Numbered from the stretch's first letter, positions 28,064 through 37,313 are shown. The stretch: DNA of 64,000 bases from an uncultured Lachnospiraceae bacterium (GCA_910577275.1 CAJTMW010000010.1:62001-126000); one strand, 5' to 3'. Translations and numbers: made by a program. Notes: generated by a model not told the origin, from the sequence alone.

Positions 28064-28702
28064 ATGACGAAGAAAGAGCTGGCGGCTTTGGTGGTGGAAC
28101 GGCTGAAGGAGGAATATCCCGGCGCCGACTGTACCCTTGATTACAATGAGGCGTGGAAGCTGTTAGTGAGCGTGCGCCTTGCCGCCCAGTGCACGGACGC
28201 AAGGGTGAATGTAGTGGTTAAGGGACTGTATGAAAAGTATCCCGACGTGAATGCCCTTGCCGGTGCGCCGGTGGAGGAAATCGAGGAGATTGTAAAGCCC
28301 TGCGGACTTGGACACAGCAAGGCCAGAGATATCAGCGCATGTATGAAAGTCCTTCGGGATGAATACGGCGGAAAGGTGCCGGATGATTTTGATAAGCTGC
28401 TTAAGCTTCCCGGTGTCGGGCGCAAGAGCGCAAATCTCATTATGGGAGATGTTTTCGGAAAGCCGGCCATTGTTACGGACACGCATTGCATCCGTCTGGT
28501 GAACCGCATGGGGCTGGTGGACGGTGTGAAAGAACCGAAAAAGGTGGAGATGGCGTTATGGAAGCTGATTCCGCCGGAGGAGGGAAGCGACTTCTGCCAC
28601 CGTCTGGTGAATCACGGAAGGGAAGTCTGTACAGCCAGGACAAAGCCTTACTGCGATAAGTGCTGTCTCAACGATATCTGTATGAAATGCGGGGTTTCTT
28701 AA
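28064..28702 (+). CDS. nth: Endonuclease III
   Basis: 212 residues. Helix-hairpin-helix LLKLPGVGRKSANLIMGDVFGKPAIVTDTHCIRL with catalytic Lys (GRKSA) and Asp (VTDTHC); C-terminal [4Fe-4S] ligands in CTARTKPYCDKCCLNDIC. Base-excision DNA glycosylase/AP lyase for oxidised pyrimidines. AAGAGGAGAAA precedes the ATG; nine bases after the kinase stop. Confidence 0.96.
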   Translation: MTKKELAALVVERLKEEYPGADCTLDYNEAWKLLVSVRLAAQCTDARVNVVVKGLYEKYPDVNALAGAPVEEIEEIVKPCGLGHSKARDISACMKVLRDEYGGKVPDDFDKLLKLPGVGRKSANLIMGDVFGKPAIVTDTHCIRLVNRMGLVDGVKEPKKVEMALWKLIPPEEGSDFCHRLVNHGREVCTARTKPYCDKCCLNDICMKCGVS

Positions 28703-28782
28703 GTAGGAATATCATGTACAATCCGGCGGCTTATGAACGGCTGTCTGAATTATCACGAAAATGAAAAAAGTTCGGAAAGATG

Positions 28783-28837
28783 TTGACATTTTCCGGACTT
28801 TGTTTTAACATAACATATGAATAGATGTTCAAATGTT
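28783..28837 (+). promoter_or_regulatory. Promoter with 12-2-12 ArsR-type operator for the metal-efflux operon
   Basis: TTGACA (28783-28788), 17 bases, TAACAT (28806-28811). Directly after the -10 lies a 12-2-12 dyad: AACATATGAATA (28812-28823), GA, TGTTCAAATGTT (28826-28837), 10 of 12 positions symmetric. This is the classic ArsR/SmtB/CadC binding geometry, so metal-relieved repression of the downstream operon is predicted. Confidence 0.75.
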
Positions 28838-28945
28838 TATGTGTTGAAAAGGTATGAAGAATACAGACTCTGGCACGGAGAGAAGGCGAACCTAGCTTGC
28901 GCCCGGCGGAGTATAAACGAAGGCTGAAAGAAAGGAGAGGATTTA

Positions 28946-29308
28946 TTGGCGATTAATGATGTGGAATGCTGTGAGACTTTTCAGACCCATGAAGAGCTTT
29001 TAAAGGTAGTCAGCGAGAAAATGCCTGATGAGGATAAGCTGTACGACCTGGCAGAGCTTTTTAAGGTGTTTGGGGATTCCACCAGAATCCGTATATTGTA
29101 TGTACTTTTTGAAGCGGAGGTATGCGTGTGCGACCTGGCAGAGACCCTTAGCATGACGCAGTCCGCAATTTCCCATCAGCTTAAGATATTGAAGCAGTCA
29201 AAGCTGGTAAAAAGCAGGCGGGAAGGGAAATCCGTCTTTTATTCCCTGGCGGACGGCCACGTGAGAACCATTATCGCACAGGGAAGGGAGCATATTGAAG
29301 AACTCTGA
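28946..29308 (+). CDS. ArsR/SmtB-family metalloregulator
   Basis: 120 residues from TTG 28946 (AAAGGAGAGGATTTA upstream). Helix-turn-helix ETLSMTQSAISHQLKILKQSKLVKSRREGKSVFYSL. The AEVCVCDLAE segment is the CadC-type alpha3 metal site (CxC), which senses Cd/Pb/Zn. First gene of the operon with a heavy-metal-binding protein and a P1B ATPase. Confidence 0.9.
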   Translation: MAINDVECCETFQTHEELLKVVSEKMPDEDKLYDLAELFKVFGDSTRIRILYVLFEAEVCVCDLAETLSMTQSAISHQLKILKQSKLVKSRREGKSVFYSLADGHVRTIIAQGREHIEEL

Positions 29309-29364
29309 AAATAGCGGATGTACCGGAAGGCAACTGCGGAACTTAAAATAAGAAAGGGAAAAAG

Positions 29365-29583
29365 ATGAAAAAGAAATTTAAACTGGAAGATTTGGATTGT
29401 GCAAACTGTGCCGCAAAGATGGAGGAAGCTATCAAAAAGATAGACGGCGTGAATGACGCCAGCGTCAGCTTCCTTGCGCAGAAGATGACCATTGACGCGG
29501 AGGACGGGCAGTTTGATGAAATTATGAAAAAGGTTGTCAGGGTCTGTGAAAAGGTGGAGCCTGACTGTAAGATTCTGATGTAA
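29365..29583 (+). CDS. Heavy-metal-associated (HMA) domain protein
   Basis: 72 residues comprising one HMA domain: LEDLDCANCAAKMEEAIKKIDGV (metal-binding CxxC), beta-alpha-beta-beta-alpha-beta length. Probably the detached metal-binding domain of the ATPase 100 bases downstream, which starts without one. Confidence 0.88.
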   Translation: MKKKFKLEDLDCANCAAKMEEAIKKIDGVNDASVSFLAQKMTIDAEDGQFDEIMKKVVRVCEKVEPDCKILM

Positions 29584-29602
29584 AGATAATGGGGGAATGA
29601 TG

Positions 29603-29664
29603 CGGCGTCAGTGCATGGGATGTGCGGAGCAATATGCCAACGGCGGAAAGGCACATTGACGCCG
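29603..29664 (+). other. Inverted repeat between the HMA gene and the ATPase gene
   Basis: CGGCGTCAGTGC (29603-29614) pairs with GCACATTGACGCCG (29651-29664) with a two-base bulge. An mRNA hairpin within the operon, possibly a processing or attenuation element; no T run. Confidence 0.4.
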
Positions 29665-29686
29665 ATGGTAAAACGAGGAGATTATT

Positions 29687-31552
29687 ATGACAAAAAAACA
29701 GAAAAAAACGCTTGTCCGCATTCTGGTCTCAGCGGTTTTGTTTCTGGGATTATTTATCTGCGAACATGCCGGATTGTTTGAGAGTATCAGCTATCCGTGG
29801 ATTTTATTCGTCATCTATCTGGTTCCCTATCTGATAATCGGATACGACATCATTTATAAAGCGGCGAGGAACATCAGCCACGGACAGATTTTTGATGAAA
29901 ATTTCCTTATGATGATTGCCACCTTCGGCGCGTTTGGCGTGAGGGAATACTCGGAGGCGGTGGCGGTGATGCTTTTTTACCAGGTGGGGGAGCTTTTTCA
30001 GAGCTATGCCGTGGGGAAATCCCGTCAGTCTATCTACGATATGATGGATATCTGCCCGGAGTATGCGAACATAGAGATTGACGGCAGACTGGAGCAGGTG
30101 GAGCCGGACGAGGTCGCGGTGGGGAGCATTATTGTCATCAAGCCGGGAGAGAGAATTCCCCTTGACGGCGTGGTGACAGAAGGAGAATCCCTGATTGACA
30201 CCGCCGCGCTTACCGGCGAATCGGTTCCCAGAAAGGCGGCGGCAGGCGACGGGGTTATCAGCGGCTGTGTGAACGGAAGCGGCACCCTGAAGGTTCAGGT
30301 ATCGAAGGAATTTGACGATTCCACTGTGGCAAAGATACTGGAGCTGGTGGAAAATGCCAGCAGCAAAAAGGCAAAGGTGGAGAATTTCATCACGAGATTT
30401 GCAAAATACTATACGCCGGCTGTCACAATCGGCGCGGTGCTTCTGGCGGTTCTGCCGCCGCTGCTTTCGGGGGGCGGCTGGGGAGAATGGATACAGAGAG
30501 CCTGTATCTTTCTGGTAATTTCCTGTCCCTGCGCGCTGGTGATTTCCGTTCCATTAGGCTTCTTTGGGGGAATAGGGGCGGCCTCCAGGATTGGCGTTCT
30601 TGTCAAGGGAAGTAATTATCTGGAAGCGGTTGCGGAGATGACGACCATTGTTTTTGACAAGACGGGAACCCTGACGAAAGGGGAGTTTAAGGTTCAGGAA
30701 ATTTTGCCGGAGGGCTGTACAAAAGAAGAACTTCTGGAGATGACCGCCCTTGGAGAAGGATTTTCCAATCATCCTATTGCGGGCTCTATTAAGGAAGCCT
30801 ACGGAAAAAAGCCTGATATGAACAGAGTGGGGCAGGCGGAGGAAATCGCCGGCCATGGAATCTGTGTGCCGGTGGACGGCGCGGAAGTGCTGATTGGAAA
30901 TGAAAAGCTCATGAAAGCGAAAGGGATTGCCTTCGCCCCCTGCCAGAGCGCGGGAACCATCGTATATGTGGCCCGGGAAGGGAAAAGCTGCGGCGCGATA
31001 GTCATTTCCGACAGCGTCAAGGACGGGGCAAAAGAAGCAATCCACGATATGAAACAGGTGGGAGTAAAAAAATGCGTGATGCTGACCGGCGACCGCTTAA
31101 AAGCAGCCGAGGCAGCGGCAGGCGAGCTTGGCATCGACGAGGTTCATGCGGAGCTTCTGCCCGGGGATAAGGTTTCCATTGTGGAACAGCTCCTGTCGGC
31201 TCAAAAGGAAAAGGAAAGACTGGCCTTTGCCGGGGACGGTATCAATGACGCTCCGGTGCTGACCAGAGCCGATATCGGAATCGCCATGGGGAGCATGGGA
31301 AGCGATGCGGCCATCGAAGCCGCGGATGTGGTTCTGATGGATGACGACGTGAGGAAGATTGCCTCCGTGGTGAAAATATCCAGAAAAACCCTCCGCATCG
31401 TGAAGCAGAATATCGTGTTTGCGCTGGGCGTCAAGGCGTTGGTGCTGATTCTGGGCGCTTTCGGAATGGCCAATATGTGGGAAGCCGTGTTTGCGGACGT
31501 GGGAGTGTCGGTGATTGCAATTTTGAACGCAATGAGGGCGCTTAAGGAATAG
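29687..31552 (+). CDS. P1B-type heavy-metal (Zn/Cd/Pb-class) exporting ATPase
   Basis: 621 residues. Actuator TGES (LTGESVPRKA), membrane metal site CPC (ISCPCALVISVPLGFFGG, near 280), phosphorylation site DKTGTLTKG (near 323), GDGINDAPVL hinge, and HP motif (SNHPIAG). The CPC with following SVPLG and the CadC-like regulator suggest the Zn2+/Cd2+/Pb2+ subgroup. No N-terminal HMA domain; the separate HMA gene upstream supplies it. Confidence 0.93.
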   Translation: MTKKQKKTLVRILVSAVLFLGLFICEHAGLFESISYPWILFVIYLVPYLIIGYDIIYKAARNISHGQIFDENFLMMIATFGAFGVREYSEAVAVMLFYQVGELFQSYAVGKSRQSIYDMMDICPEYANIEIDGRLEQVEPDEVAVGSIIVIKPGERIPLDGVVTEGESLIDTAALTGESVPRKAAAGDGVISGCVNGSGTLKVQVSKEFDDSTVAKILELVENASSKKAKVENFITRFAKYYTPAVTIGAVLLAVLPPLLSGGGWGEWIQRACIFLVISCPCALVISVPLGFFGGIGAASRIGVLVKGSNYLEAVAEMTTIVFDKTGTLTKGEFKVQEILPEGCTKEELLEMTALGEGFSNHPIAGSIKEAYGKKPDMNRVGQAEEIAGHGICVPVDGAEVLIGNEKLMKAKGIAFAPCQSAGTIVYVAREGKSCGAIVISDSVKDGAKEAIHDMKQVGVKKCVMLTGDRLKAAEAAAGELGIDEVHAELLPGDKVSIVEQLLSAQKEKERLAFAGDGINDAPVLTRADIGIAMGSMGSDAAIEAADVVLMDDDVRKIASVVKISRKTLRIVKQNIVFALGVKALVLILGAFGMANMWEAVFADVGVSVIAILNAMRALKE

Positions 31553-31556
31553 AATA

Positions 31557-31622
31557 AGGGACTGTTGCAGATATGGGATGGAAATTTTAAGATTCCTTTT
31601 GTGACAGTCCTTTAAATTTTTT
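31557..31622 (+). terminator. Possible terminator of the metal-efflux operon
   Basis: AGGGACTGT (31557-31565) can pair with ACAGTCCTT (31604-31612) with one mismatch; followed by TTAAATTTTTTC. Long loop, so moderate support. Confidence 0.4.
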
Positions 31623-31831
31623 CAGGAAGAATGTTACCTTAATTCCTTGTTGGCTAAAGGCTTTAAATAATTTTTTTGAGCCGCGAATGCGGTCGAAAAT
31701 TTCTCAATAAACATCGGGGATACCAGAGAACTCTCAAGCTGTAAACCGAAATTAAAGGTGACTGGGAAAGTGATTTTTTATTGGTGATGATGACCTTCGG
31801 GTGATAATTTATTTAAATACTGCTATTTCCC

Positions 31832-31861
31832 TTGCAGATTACAACCACTTTATCATACAAT
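31832..31861 (+). promoter_or_regulatory. Possible cas6 promoter
   Basis: TTGCAG (31832-31837), 18 bases, TACAAT (31856-31861); cas6 start 50 bases downstream. Confidence 0.4.
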
Positions 31862-31911
31862 ATTTTTGAGAGAGGCAGGGCGAATTGTCGTCGGATGGGA
31901 GAGGAAAATAT

Positions 31912-32856
31912 ATGGAATCGAATGTATACAATGCACTTGGAATCAGATATATAAAACTTCATTTTACCGTTGCCATGCTGGAGGATACGTATCTTCCGGC
32001 CGATAAGGTTTCCGCACTACGGGGAGGAATGGGGGAGATGTTGCTGAGGGCAAACTGTGTGCGCAACAGAAACTGTGTAAGCTGTGATTTTGAATCCGAG
32101 TGTATTGTAAGAAGAACGATGTACTCGAAGTACAGGATTGTTCCACAGTTTGTGACTACAGACGACAGCGTTGGTTATCTTCTTGAGTGCGAAAATTATG
32201 ATAAAGTATTTGCAGCAGGTGACTTTCTGCAGTTTAATTTGATTTTGTTCGGAAAGGCTATTGTGTATTTTAATCAGTATATGCAGGCTTTTTTTGCTCT
32301 TGGAAATGAAGGGATCGGGAAAAGATATGCCAGGTATAGGATTGTTTCCGTAACCAATACCCAAAATCATCCGTTATATGTGGATGGTGCAGTTTATATG
32401 TTGAACTATCAGATACAGACCTTAGGGGAATACGCGGATTACCGTATTCGGCGCATGAACAGGACAGGCAGTCAGAACAGACTGGTATTCCACACGCCTA
32501 CGGCGCTGAAATTTCAGGGGGAATATTTAGAGGAATACCAGATAGAGGCTATATGGAACGCAGTACTCCGCAGAATTTATATGTTGGAATGTTTTGAAGA
32601 GATAGGGGAGAATGTGTATAACATTGATGAGCTTAAGACATTTATATTGCCGGATATCGTGAAGCAGGAAGTACGTCGTGTGGGTATACAGCGTTATTCC
32701 TCCACGCAGGATCGGAGGATGGTTTTGAATGGAATCAAAGGATATATAGAGCTGACGCGGCTCCCGGAGCAGATGCTGCCATGGCTTTTCGTAGGGGAAC
32801 TGATACATATCGGGAAAAATACCAGCTTTGGATTTGGAAGGTACAGTGTAGTGTAG
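31912..32856 (+). CDS. cas6: CRISPR precrRNA-processing endoribonuclease Cas6
   Basis: 314 residues from ATG 31912 (GGGAGAGG upstream; frame open from 31885). RAMP fold with the Cas6 C-terminal signature GIKGYIELTRLPEQMLPWLFVGELIHIGKNTSFGFGRYSV, including the glycine-rich loop. An N-terminal Cys cluster (CVRNRNCVSCDFESECIV) is common in the clostridial Cas6 of this group and may bind zinc. It would cut the array transcript within the repeat, whose GCCC...GGGC stem is visible. It stands 7 kb from Cas10, isolated by a transporter cassette and ended by its own terminator. Confidence 0.88.
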   Translation: MESNVYNALGIRYIKLHFTVAMLEDTYLPADKVSALRGGMGEMLLRANCVRNRNCVSCDFESECIVRRTMYSKYRIVPQFVTTDDSVGYLLECENYDKVFAAGDFLQFNLILFGKAIVYFNQYMQAFFALGNEGIGKRYARYRIVSVTNTQNHPLYVDGAVYMLNYQIQTLGEYADYRIRRMNRTGSQNRLVFHTPTALKFQGEYLEEYQIEAIWNAVLRRIYMLECFEEIGENVYNIDELKTFILPDIVKQEVRRVGIQRYSSTQDRRMVLNGIKGYIELTRLPEQMLPWLFVGELIHIGKNTSFGFGRYSVV

Positions 32857-32940
32857 TAAGAAATTGACATTTTAATCATTGATAAGTGGCCCAGGATAGT
32901 TTAAAGAAAAACTCCTTTATGGTAAGAATTCGGACATGAG

Positions 32941-32967
32941 ACTTCTTCCTGTAAAGAAGTTTTTTTA
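32941..32967 (+). terminator. Rho-independent terminator after cas6
   Basis: ACTTCTT (32941-32947), loop CCTGTA, AAGAAGT (32954-32960), then seven T. A compact classical terminator that uncouples cas6 from the downstream genes. Confidence 0.8.
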
Positions 32968-33243
32968 TGGCTGAAAAAGAACAGGTAGAATATAATAATT
33001 TATTTCAAAGAACAGCAACATTATGAAAAATGTGCTCTATATTATGATTAGGCAGATAGAGAAGGAGTTGAGCCTGATAAATAACAAAATGAGTTGTCGT
33101 TCGCTATTAAAATAATTTGATCTGAAAACGGCAACTTCTCAGAAAATGGGGCTATATGATAAATAGAAGGTCGTGGATGGAAAGGAGGCGCTACGGGTAA
33201 AGAAAAACGGAATGTTTATTTTTGACAAAAGGAGGAAGAAATT
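32968..33243. other. Intergenic region before the transporter cassette
   Basis: No convincing ORF or repeat. The last 60 bases hold the ribosome site AAAGGAGGAAG of the ABC gene. I see no clear promoter. Confidence 0.4.
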
Positions 33244-34950
33244 ATGCAAAAGTATTTATCGCTTTTAAGCAGAAAGACAAAACTGCGGTGTAGTGGAATA
33301 GCCATGCTGGCAGTAATCAGTTCTTGCCTTGCATCTGTTTGGCCAGTTATGTTGGGAAGACTGTATACAGCAATTTCCAATGGAGAGATTGGAACAATTA
33401 CGCAAGCAGGAATAGCGGTTACAGAGTTCGGATTGATTTACCTTTTGGCAGAATGCATTACAATAATTCGCCGGGTGTTGCTTGATTGCACAATAGCGGC
33501 ACATGAATCTGAAATTCGGGAGCATAGCATCGAGAAACTTTTGAAAATGCCTGTGGCGTATTTTGCAGAACATTTGAATGGCGAAAGGACTGCACAGTTA
33601 AACCAGGGCGTAGCCGGACTAAGTCAGTTGATAAAGATTATATGTAATGATGTATTTGCCACTATTCTAACCGCCCTGTTTACACTTGTACAGGTATTTC
33701 TTAATGCAACCGGGATGGTGGCAGGAATCATGCTTTCTTATCTTATGATTACGGTTATGATTTCTCTGTTCCAAATTCATTCACAAAACGGAATCAGAGA
33801 AAAAATCGTAGAGCAGAAAAATGCGCATGACGGACGTATTTGTCAGTCTATAGCTAATCTTGAATTCATCAGGGGTATAAATGCTGAGAAATGTGAAAAA
33901 AGGAGATTGCAGCCGTATATTCTGCAAATCAGCGATACAGAAAGAAGACATCATAAATATATGGGAGTTTTTGATTGTCTCAAGCAGTTTTGTAAAGTTG
34001 CGTTCCAGATGGCGTTGCTTATGGTATCTGTATATTTGATTTCCGGTGGAAGAATGGCCGCCGGTTCTGTAATTACAGTATGCCTGCTTTTTCAACAAAT
34101 GGTGAAACCCATTGACGAGGTATATCGTTTTATGGATGAAACGGCGGCTTCTGTCATAAAGGCAGCGGCCTTGCTGGAAGTGACAGCCAGTCCTTCAGAC
34201 GAAGTTTTTGATATTCAGCCTTCAGGTGAAGAAACTAGAAATGCAGAAATCCGGTTTTGGAATGTAATAGTAACAAATCCCATGAAAGACAAGTCCCTCG
34301 CATGGTATGAAGATATCATAATTCCATGTTGTAAAAAGATCGCATTGCAAGGGGCGAATGGATGTGGGAAAACAAGTCTGATTCGATGTCTTATGCGGTA
34401 TTATCCCTATATACAGGGGAAAATATTTCTCTTTGGCCAGGAACTGAATCATTATAGTCAAAAAGAGCTTACGGATATGCTGTATTATACACCACAGATT
34501 TCGTTTTTTGTTGCCGGTACTGTTCGAGATAATCTGCTTTACGGTATTGAAAGAAATATCGGTGATGATGAGCTGATTGAAGTATTGAGAAAAGTTCATC
34601 TGACAGATGAGAACCATTCAGATACCGTTATCCGGTCAAATCCTGCTGAGGCATTGGAATGTATGATTGGAGAAAAAGTTGAGGAACTTTCGGGTGGAAT
34701 GAAGCAGAGGTTATCTCTGGCAAGGGCGCTGCTTAGATCACCCAGGTTGTTCATATTTGACGAGATTACAGCAAATCTTGACAGGAACGCCGCCGATTAT
34801 GTCCTCACCAGTATTGAAGAGCATGCAGAAAAGATAGGGGCAGGTATTATATATATATCTCATGATCAAAAGGTTATAGAGCGTTGTGACCAGGTAATTT
34901 CCCTTAGGAATAAGATTCAGGTACATACCACAGAAAAGGAGGTAGCGTGA
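33244..34950 (+). CDS. ABC exporter (fused membrane and ATPase domains), first gene of an uncharacterised cassette
   Basis: 568 residues. Six-helix type-I exporter domain (~1-310) followed by an ATPase with Walker A GANGCGKTS, Q loop TPQISFF, signature LSGGMKQRLSLARALL, Walker B LFIFDEITANLD and H loop YISHDQK. A half-size exporter that would act as a homodimer. It heads five closely packed genes (33.2-37.3 kb) with two tiny acidic proteins, a 193-residue unknown and an ion-transporter-superfamily permease. Cargo unknown; I found no peptide-maturation enzyme that would define a bacteriocin system. Confidence 0.85.
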   Translation: MQKYLSLLSRKTKLRCSGIAMLAVISSCLASVWPVMLGRLYTAISNGEIGTITQAGIAVTEFGLIYLLAECITIIRRVLLDCTIAAHESEIREHSIEKLLKMPVAYFAEHLNGERTAQLNQGVAGLSQLIKIICNDVFATILTALFTLVQVFLNATGMVAGIMLSYLMITVMISLFQIHSQNGIREKIVEQKNAHDGRICQSIANLEFIRGINAEKCEKRRLQPYILQISDTERRHHKYMGVFDCLKQFCKVAFQMALLMVSVYLISGGRMAAGSVITVCLLFQQMVKPIDEVYRFMDETAASVIKAAALLEVTASPSDEVFDIQPSGEETRNAEIRFWNVIVTNPMKDKSLAWYEDIIIPCCKKIALQGANGCGKTSLIRCLMRYYPYIQGKIFLFGQELNHYSQKELTDMLYYTPQISFFVAGTVRDNLLYGIERNIGDDELIEVLRKVHLTDENHSDTVIRSNPAEALECMIGEKVEELSGGMKQRLSLARALLRSPRLFIFDEITANLDRNAADYVLTSIEEHAEKIGAGIIYISHDQKVIERCDQVISLRNKIQVHTTEKEVA

Positions 34951-35003
34951 GCGTGGAAATATTCAAAGAAAATACGGAGTTAAAACAAGGAGGTGATTTT
35001 CAT

Positions 35004-35222
35004 ATGATGAAAGAACATGTAGGTCCTGGGAGGCATATGCAGCATCAAGAGAAAAAGGAATTAATTCATGTTGAATTTGACGAGAAAGACTGGAATCTGT
35101 TAAAAGATGTTTTTGGCGATGAGGATACAGCTATCGCGGCGGCAGAAGTTATCAGAGAAGCGCCGCCTGAAATTCAGGTTCTTGCAATTCAGCTTATGGA
35201 TATTATAGAGGAGGTGGTCTGA
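35004..35222 (+). CDS. Small acidic protein of the transporter cassette
   Basis: 72 residues. Start chosen at ATG 35004 because of an excellent site, AAGGAGGTGATTTTCAT; the frame extends back to 34947. N-terminal HVGPGRHMQHQ, then an acidic helical part (VEFDEKDWNLLKDVFGDEDTAIAAAEVIREAPPEIQVLAI). No Cys, no signal peptide, not recognised. Two bases separate it from the next small gene. Confidence 0.55.
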   Translation: MMKEHVGPGRHMQHQEKKELIHVEFDEKDWNLLKDVFGDEDTAIAAAEVIREAPPEIQVLAIQLMDIIEEVV

Positions 35223-35223
35223 T

Positions 35224-35427
35224 ATGAAAATAAATTTTGCAAAATTTCCAAATCCGGTTATGGGGAATGAAACACAGAAACTCTATGTGAACCTTTATGG
35301 GGATGCCGGAGAGAAGTATGCTGATGTTCTCAACACTTCACCGGATGAAATTGCTGTTATCTCCAGGTTAATTGCCTGCCTTAAGGAAAGGATAGAGGAT
35401 AAAATTTGTGCTTATGACCCAATTTGA
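35224..35427 (+). CDS. Small protein of the transporter cassette
   Basis: 67 residues, ATG 35224 after GGAGGTGGTCTGAT. KINFAKFPNPVMGNETQKLYVNLYGDAGEKYADVLNTSPDEIAVISRLIACLKERIED; soluble, one Cys in the middle and one near the end. Not recognised. Tight spacing on both sides indicates co-translation with its neighbours. Confidence 0.55.
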   Translation: MKINFAKFPNPVMGNETQKLYVNLYGDAGEKYADVLNTSPDEIAVISRLIACLKERIEDKICAYDPI

Positions 35428-35456
35428 TAGTTGCAGGAAAGGATGGGGGGATTAGT

Positions 35457-36038
35457 ATGGATATATGGAAAACAGTCAGGGAAATTGGATTCTTTGAGAT
35501 GGCCATCAATTTGGCAAAGGTGAGAGACAGTTTAGATGTTGTGCAGAAAGTGGGAGCTTTAATGCCTTTGCCCGATGAGGATATAAAGGAGCGGGTGAGA
35601 CAGGCTGCCAAATGGCTGTGTGGTTTTAAAAAGAATAAATATATGTTTCTTACACCGGAGATTGCTTTGATTGAAGAGATGAAAAAATATTCCGACGGGC
35701 ATTTGGAAATTATTATTGCAGTCCCATGTGATATGGAACCGGAAGCGAAAGAACGGCTGAAAAATAACCTTCCATATAAATCTGACGTTACCGTTCTTGA
35801 AGAGCCGTATTTCGTGTCGGATTTATTCCCGAAGAACGGTATGTTGGTTGCATGCGGATATTCGGGTGGGGACAGAGCGATGATTCTTCCTGATACATAT
35901 CGGATGGCGGAACATTATAGCATTTTCCGGGGACAGAAAGTATTTGTCCCTTACGTTGAGCTTGAATCATCATTTCGGTATGGGGGATGGATGGAGATAA
36001 ATCAGCGTAGATTTTGTACAAAATGGAGGTGTAGATGA
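35457..36038 (+). CDS. Unknown soluble protein of the transporter cassette
   Basis: 193 residues from ATG 35457 (GGGGGGATTAGT upstream). Contains YMFLTPEIALIEEMKKYSDGHLEIIIAVPCDMEPEAKERL and GMLVACGYSGGDRAMILPDTYRM, an alternating strand/helix pattern suggestive of a Rossmann-like alpha/beta fold. No family recognised. Stop overlaps the start of the permease gene (ATGA). Confidence 0.55.
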   Translation: MDIWKTVREIGFFEMAINLAKVRDSLDVVQKVGALMPLPDEDIKERVRQAAKWLCGFKKNKYMFLTPEIALIEEMKKYSDGHLEIIIAVPCDMEPEAKERLKNNLPYKSDVTVLEEPYFVSDLFPKNGMLVACGYSGGDRAMILPDTYRMAEHYSIFRGQKVFVPYVELESSFRYGGWMEINQRRFCTKWRCR

Positions 36039-37279
36039 TGAACAGTATTACTGCCATTATGTTTATTTTAGGAAATATGATAGCGCTTCTTTTCAAAATT
36101 CCGGTCAAAAGTGTAATGAGCAGATATTCATATGATGTGCTTGTTATTCTTATTCTCATGGAATTGTTCACCAATCTGGTTGCAGAGACCGGGATTATGC
36201 AGTTTTTGGCAATTAAAATTGCCGAATTTTCCAAAGGGCAGAAACGCCTTTGTCTGATGATGTTCGGCGGCATGATGTTTCTGATCTCATCCTGTCTTAA
36301 CAATATTACAGCAGTAATGCTGATTCTGCCCGTTATATTTGTGCTTTTGAAATCACTTGAAATTGACCGAAAGTATATATGTGTTTTTTTTGCTGCGATA
36401 CTGGCTCTCTCGAATACTGGGGGAGCAGCCTCCCCGGTGGGCGATTTCCCGGCTATTGTGATTATGACAAGTGGGATTACGAGTTTTATTGGCTATCTTA
36501 CGCATGCTTTTGGGGTGTTTGTATTTACATCGGTTGTACTAATTGCGGTATGGGGGATGTACGTAAAAAGGGAGAAAGACGATGGAGCTGTTCGGAGCCT
36601 TGCTGTGAGCAATCTTAAAAGTCAGTATAAAAATATGGAGGTACGATTTGATGTGCTGAAATGGCTTGGCATGGAATTCATCGGGATGTTTCTTGCCTGG
36701 AGCTTTGTCCCCCAGGAGATTATTCCGCCTGAAATTATTGCTGTGCTTGGCTATGTTGTGGCAATGATTATCTGTTTGGTAAAGAAAATAAAGATGGATC
36801 AGATGATAGATTTTAAATCGGTACTTACAATTGCTTCTTTTTTATTCTTTGCGCAGGTAATCAGCCAGACCGGGATACTTAATATGGCGGCGGCATATCT
36901 TCAAAGTAATATTGAGAATCCCAAACTTTTGGTCATGGCCATTATGATAATCACTTCTCTTGTAGCGGGGGTATTCAGCGCCGGTCCCGCAACAGCGGCT
37001 ATGATGCCTGTAATTGTGGAAATTTGTAACGGGCCTCTTGGGGCAGTATCTGATTGGATTGCCGTTGCATATGCCGCTGCCATATGCAGTGGGAGCAGCT
37101 TGTTCATGTGGAGCGCAACCGCAGGGTTTATTCTTTCGGGAAAAGTAAATGCGGTGGGTATTGAAGAAGAAAATGGGAAAAAAGTTGTCTGGGGAGTAGG
37201 ACAATATCTGAAATATGGATTTGTGAATTATGCAATCCAGTTATTGATTGCATTGGGGGTAATGGCAATTGTCCTGTAA
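36035..37279 (+). CDS. Ion-transporter-superfamily permease (ArsB/NhaD/SLC13-like)
   Basis: 414 residues, about 11 membrane segments, with hairpin motif SNTGGAASPVGDFPAIVIM and its counterpart SAGPATAAMMPVIVEICN in the second half, the two re-entrant motifs of the IT superfamily (ArsB, NhaD, citrate transporters). GGAGGTGTAG precedes the start. Likely moves an anion or Na+/H+. Last gene of the cassette. Confidence 0.75.
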   Translation: MMNSITAIMFILGNMIALLFKIPVKSVMSRYSYDVLVILILMELFTNLVAETGIMQFLAIKIAEFSKGQKRLCLMMFGGMMFLISSCLNNITAVMLILPVIFVLLKSLEIDRKYICVFFAAILALSNTGGAASPVGDFPAIVIMTSGITSFIGYLTHAFGVFVFTSVVLIAVWGMYVKREKDDGAVRSLAVSNLKSQYKNMEVRFDVLKWLGMEFIGMFLAWSFVPQEIIPPEIIAVLGYVVAMIICLVKKIKMDQMIDFKSVLTIASFLFFAQVISQTGILNMAAAYLQSNIENPKLLVMAIMIITSLVAGVFSAGPATAAMMPVIVEICNGPLGAVSDWIAVAYAAAICSGSSLFMWSATAGFILSGKVNAVGIEEENGKKVVWGVGQYLKYGFVNYAIQLLIALGVMAIVL

Positions 37280-37313
37280 AATACAAAGACAGTCGTAAAA
37301 AGGCGATAAAAAC

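Larger units (their letters stand above)
31553..31911. other. Intergenic region marking the left edge of the CRISPR island
   Basis: 358 bases without a gene. Base composition turns AT-rich here. Holds the possible terminator above and a possible cas6 promoter at 31832-31861; otherwise I see no repeats or coding remnant. Confidence 0.5.

Noticed and set aside
33244..37279. Bacteriocin/RiPP cluster built on the ABC exporter and small proteins
   Set aside because: No modification enzyme, no leader/core pattern or double-Gly site in the small proteins, and no peptidase domain in the exporter.
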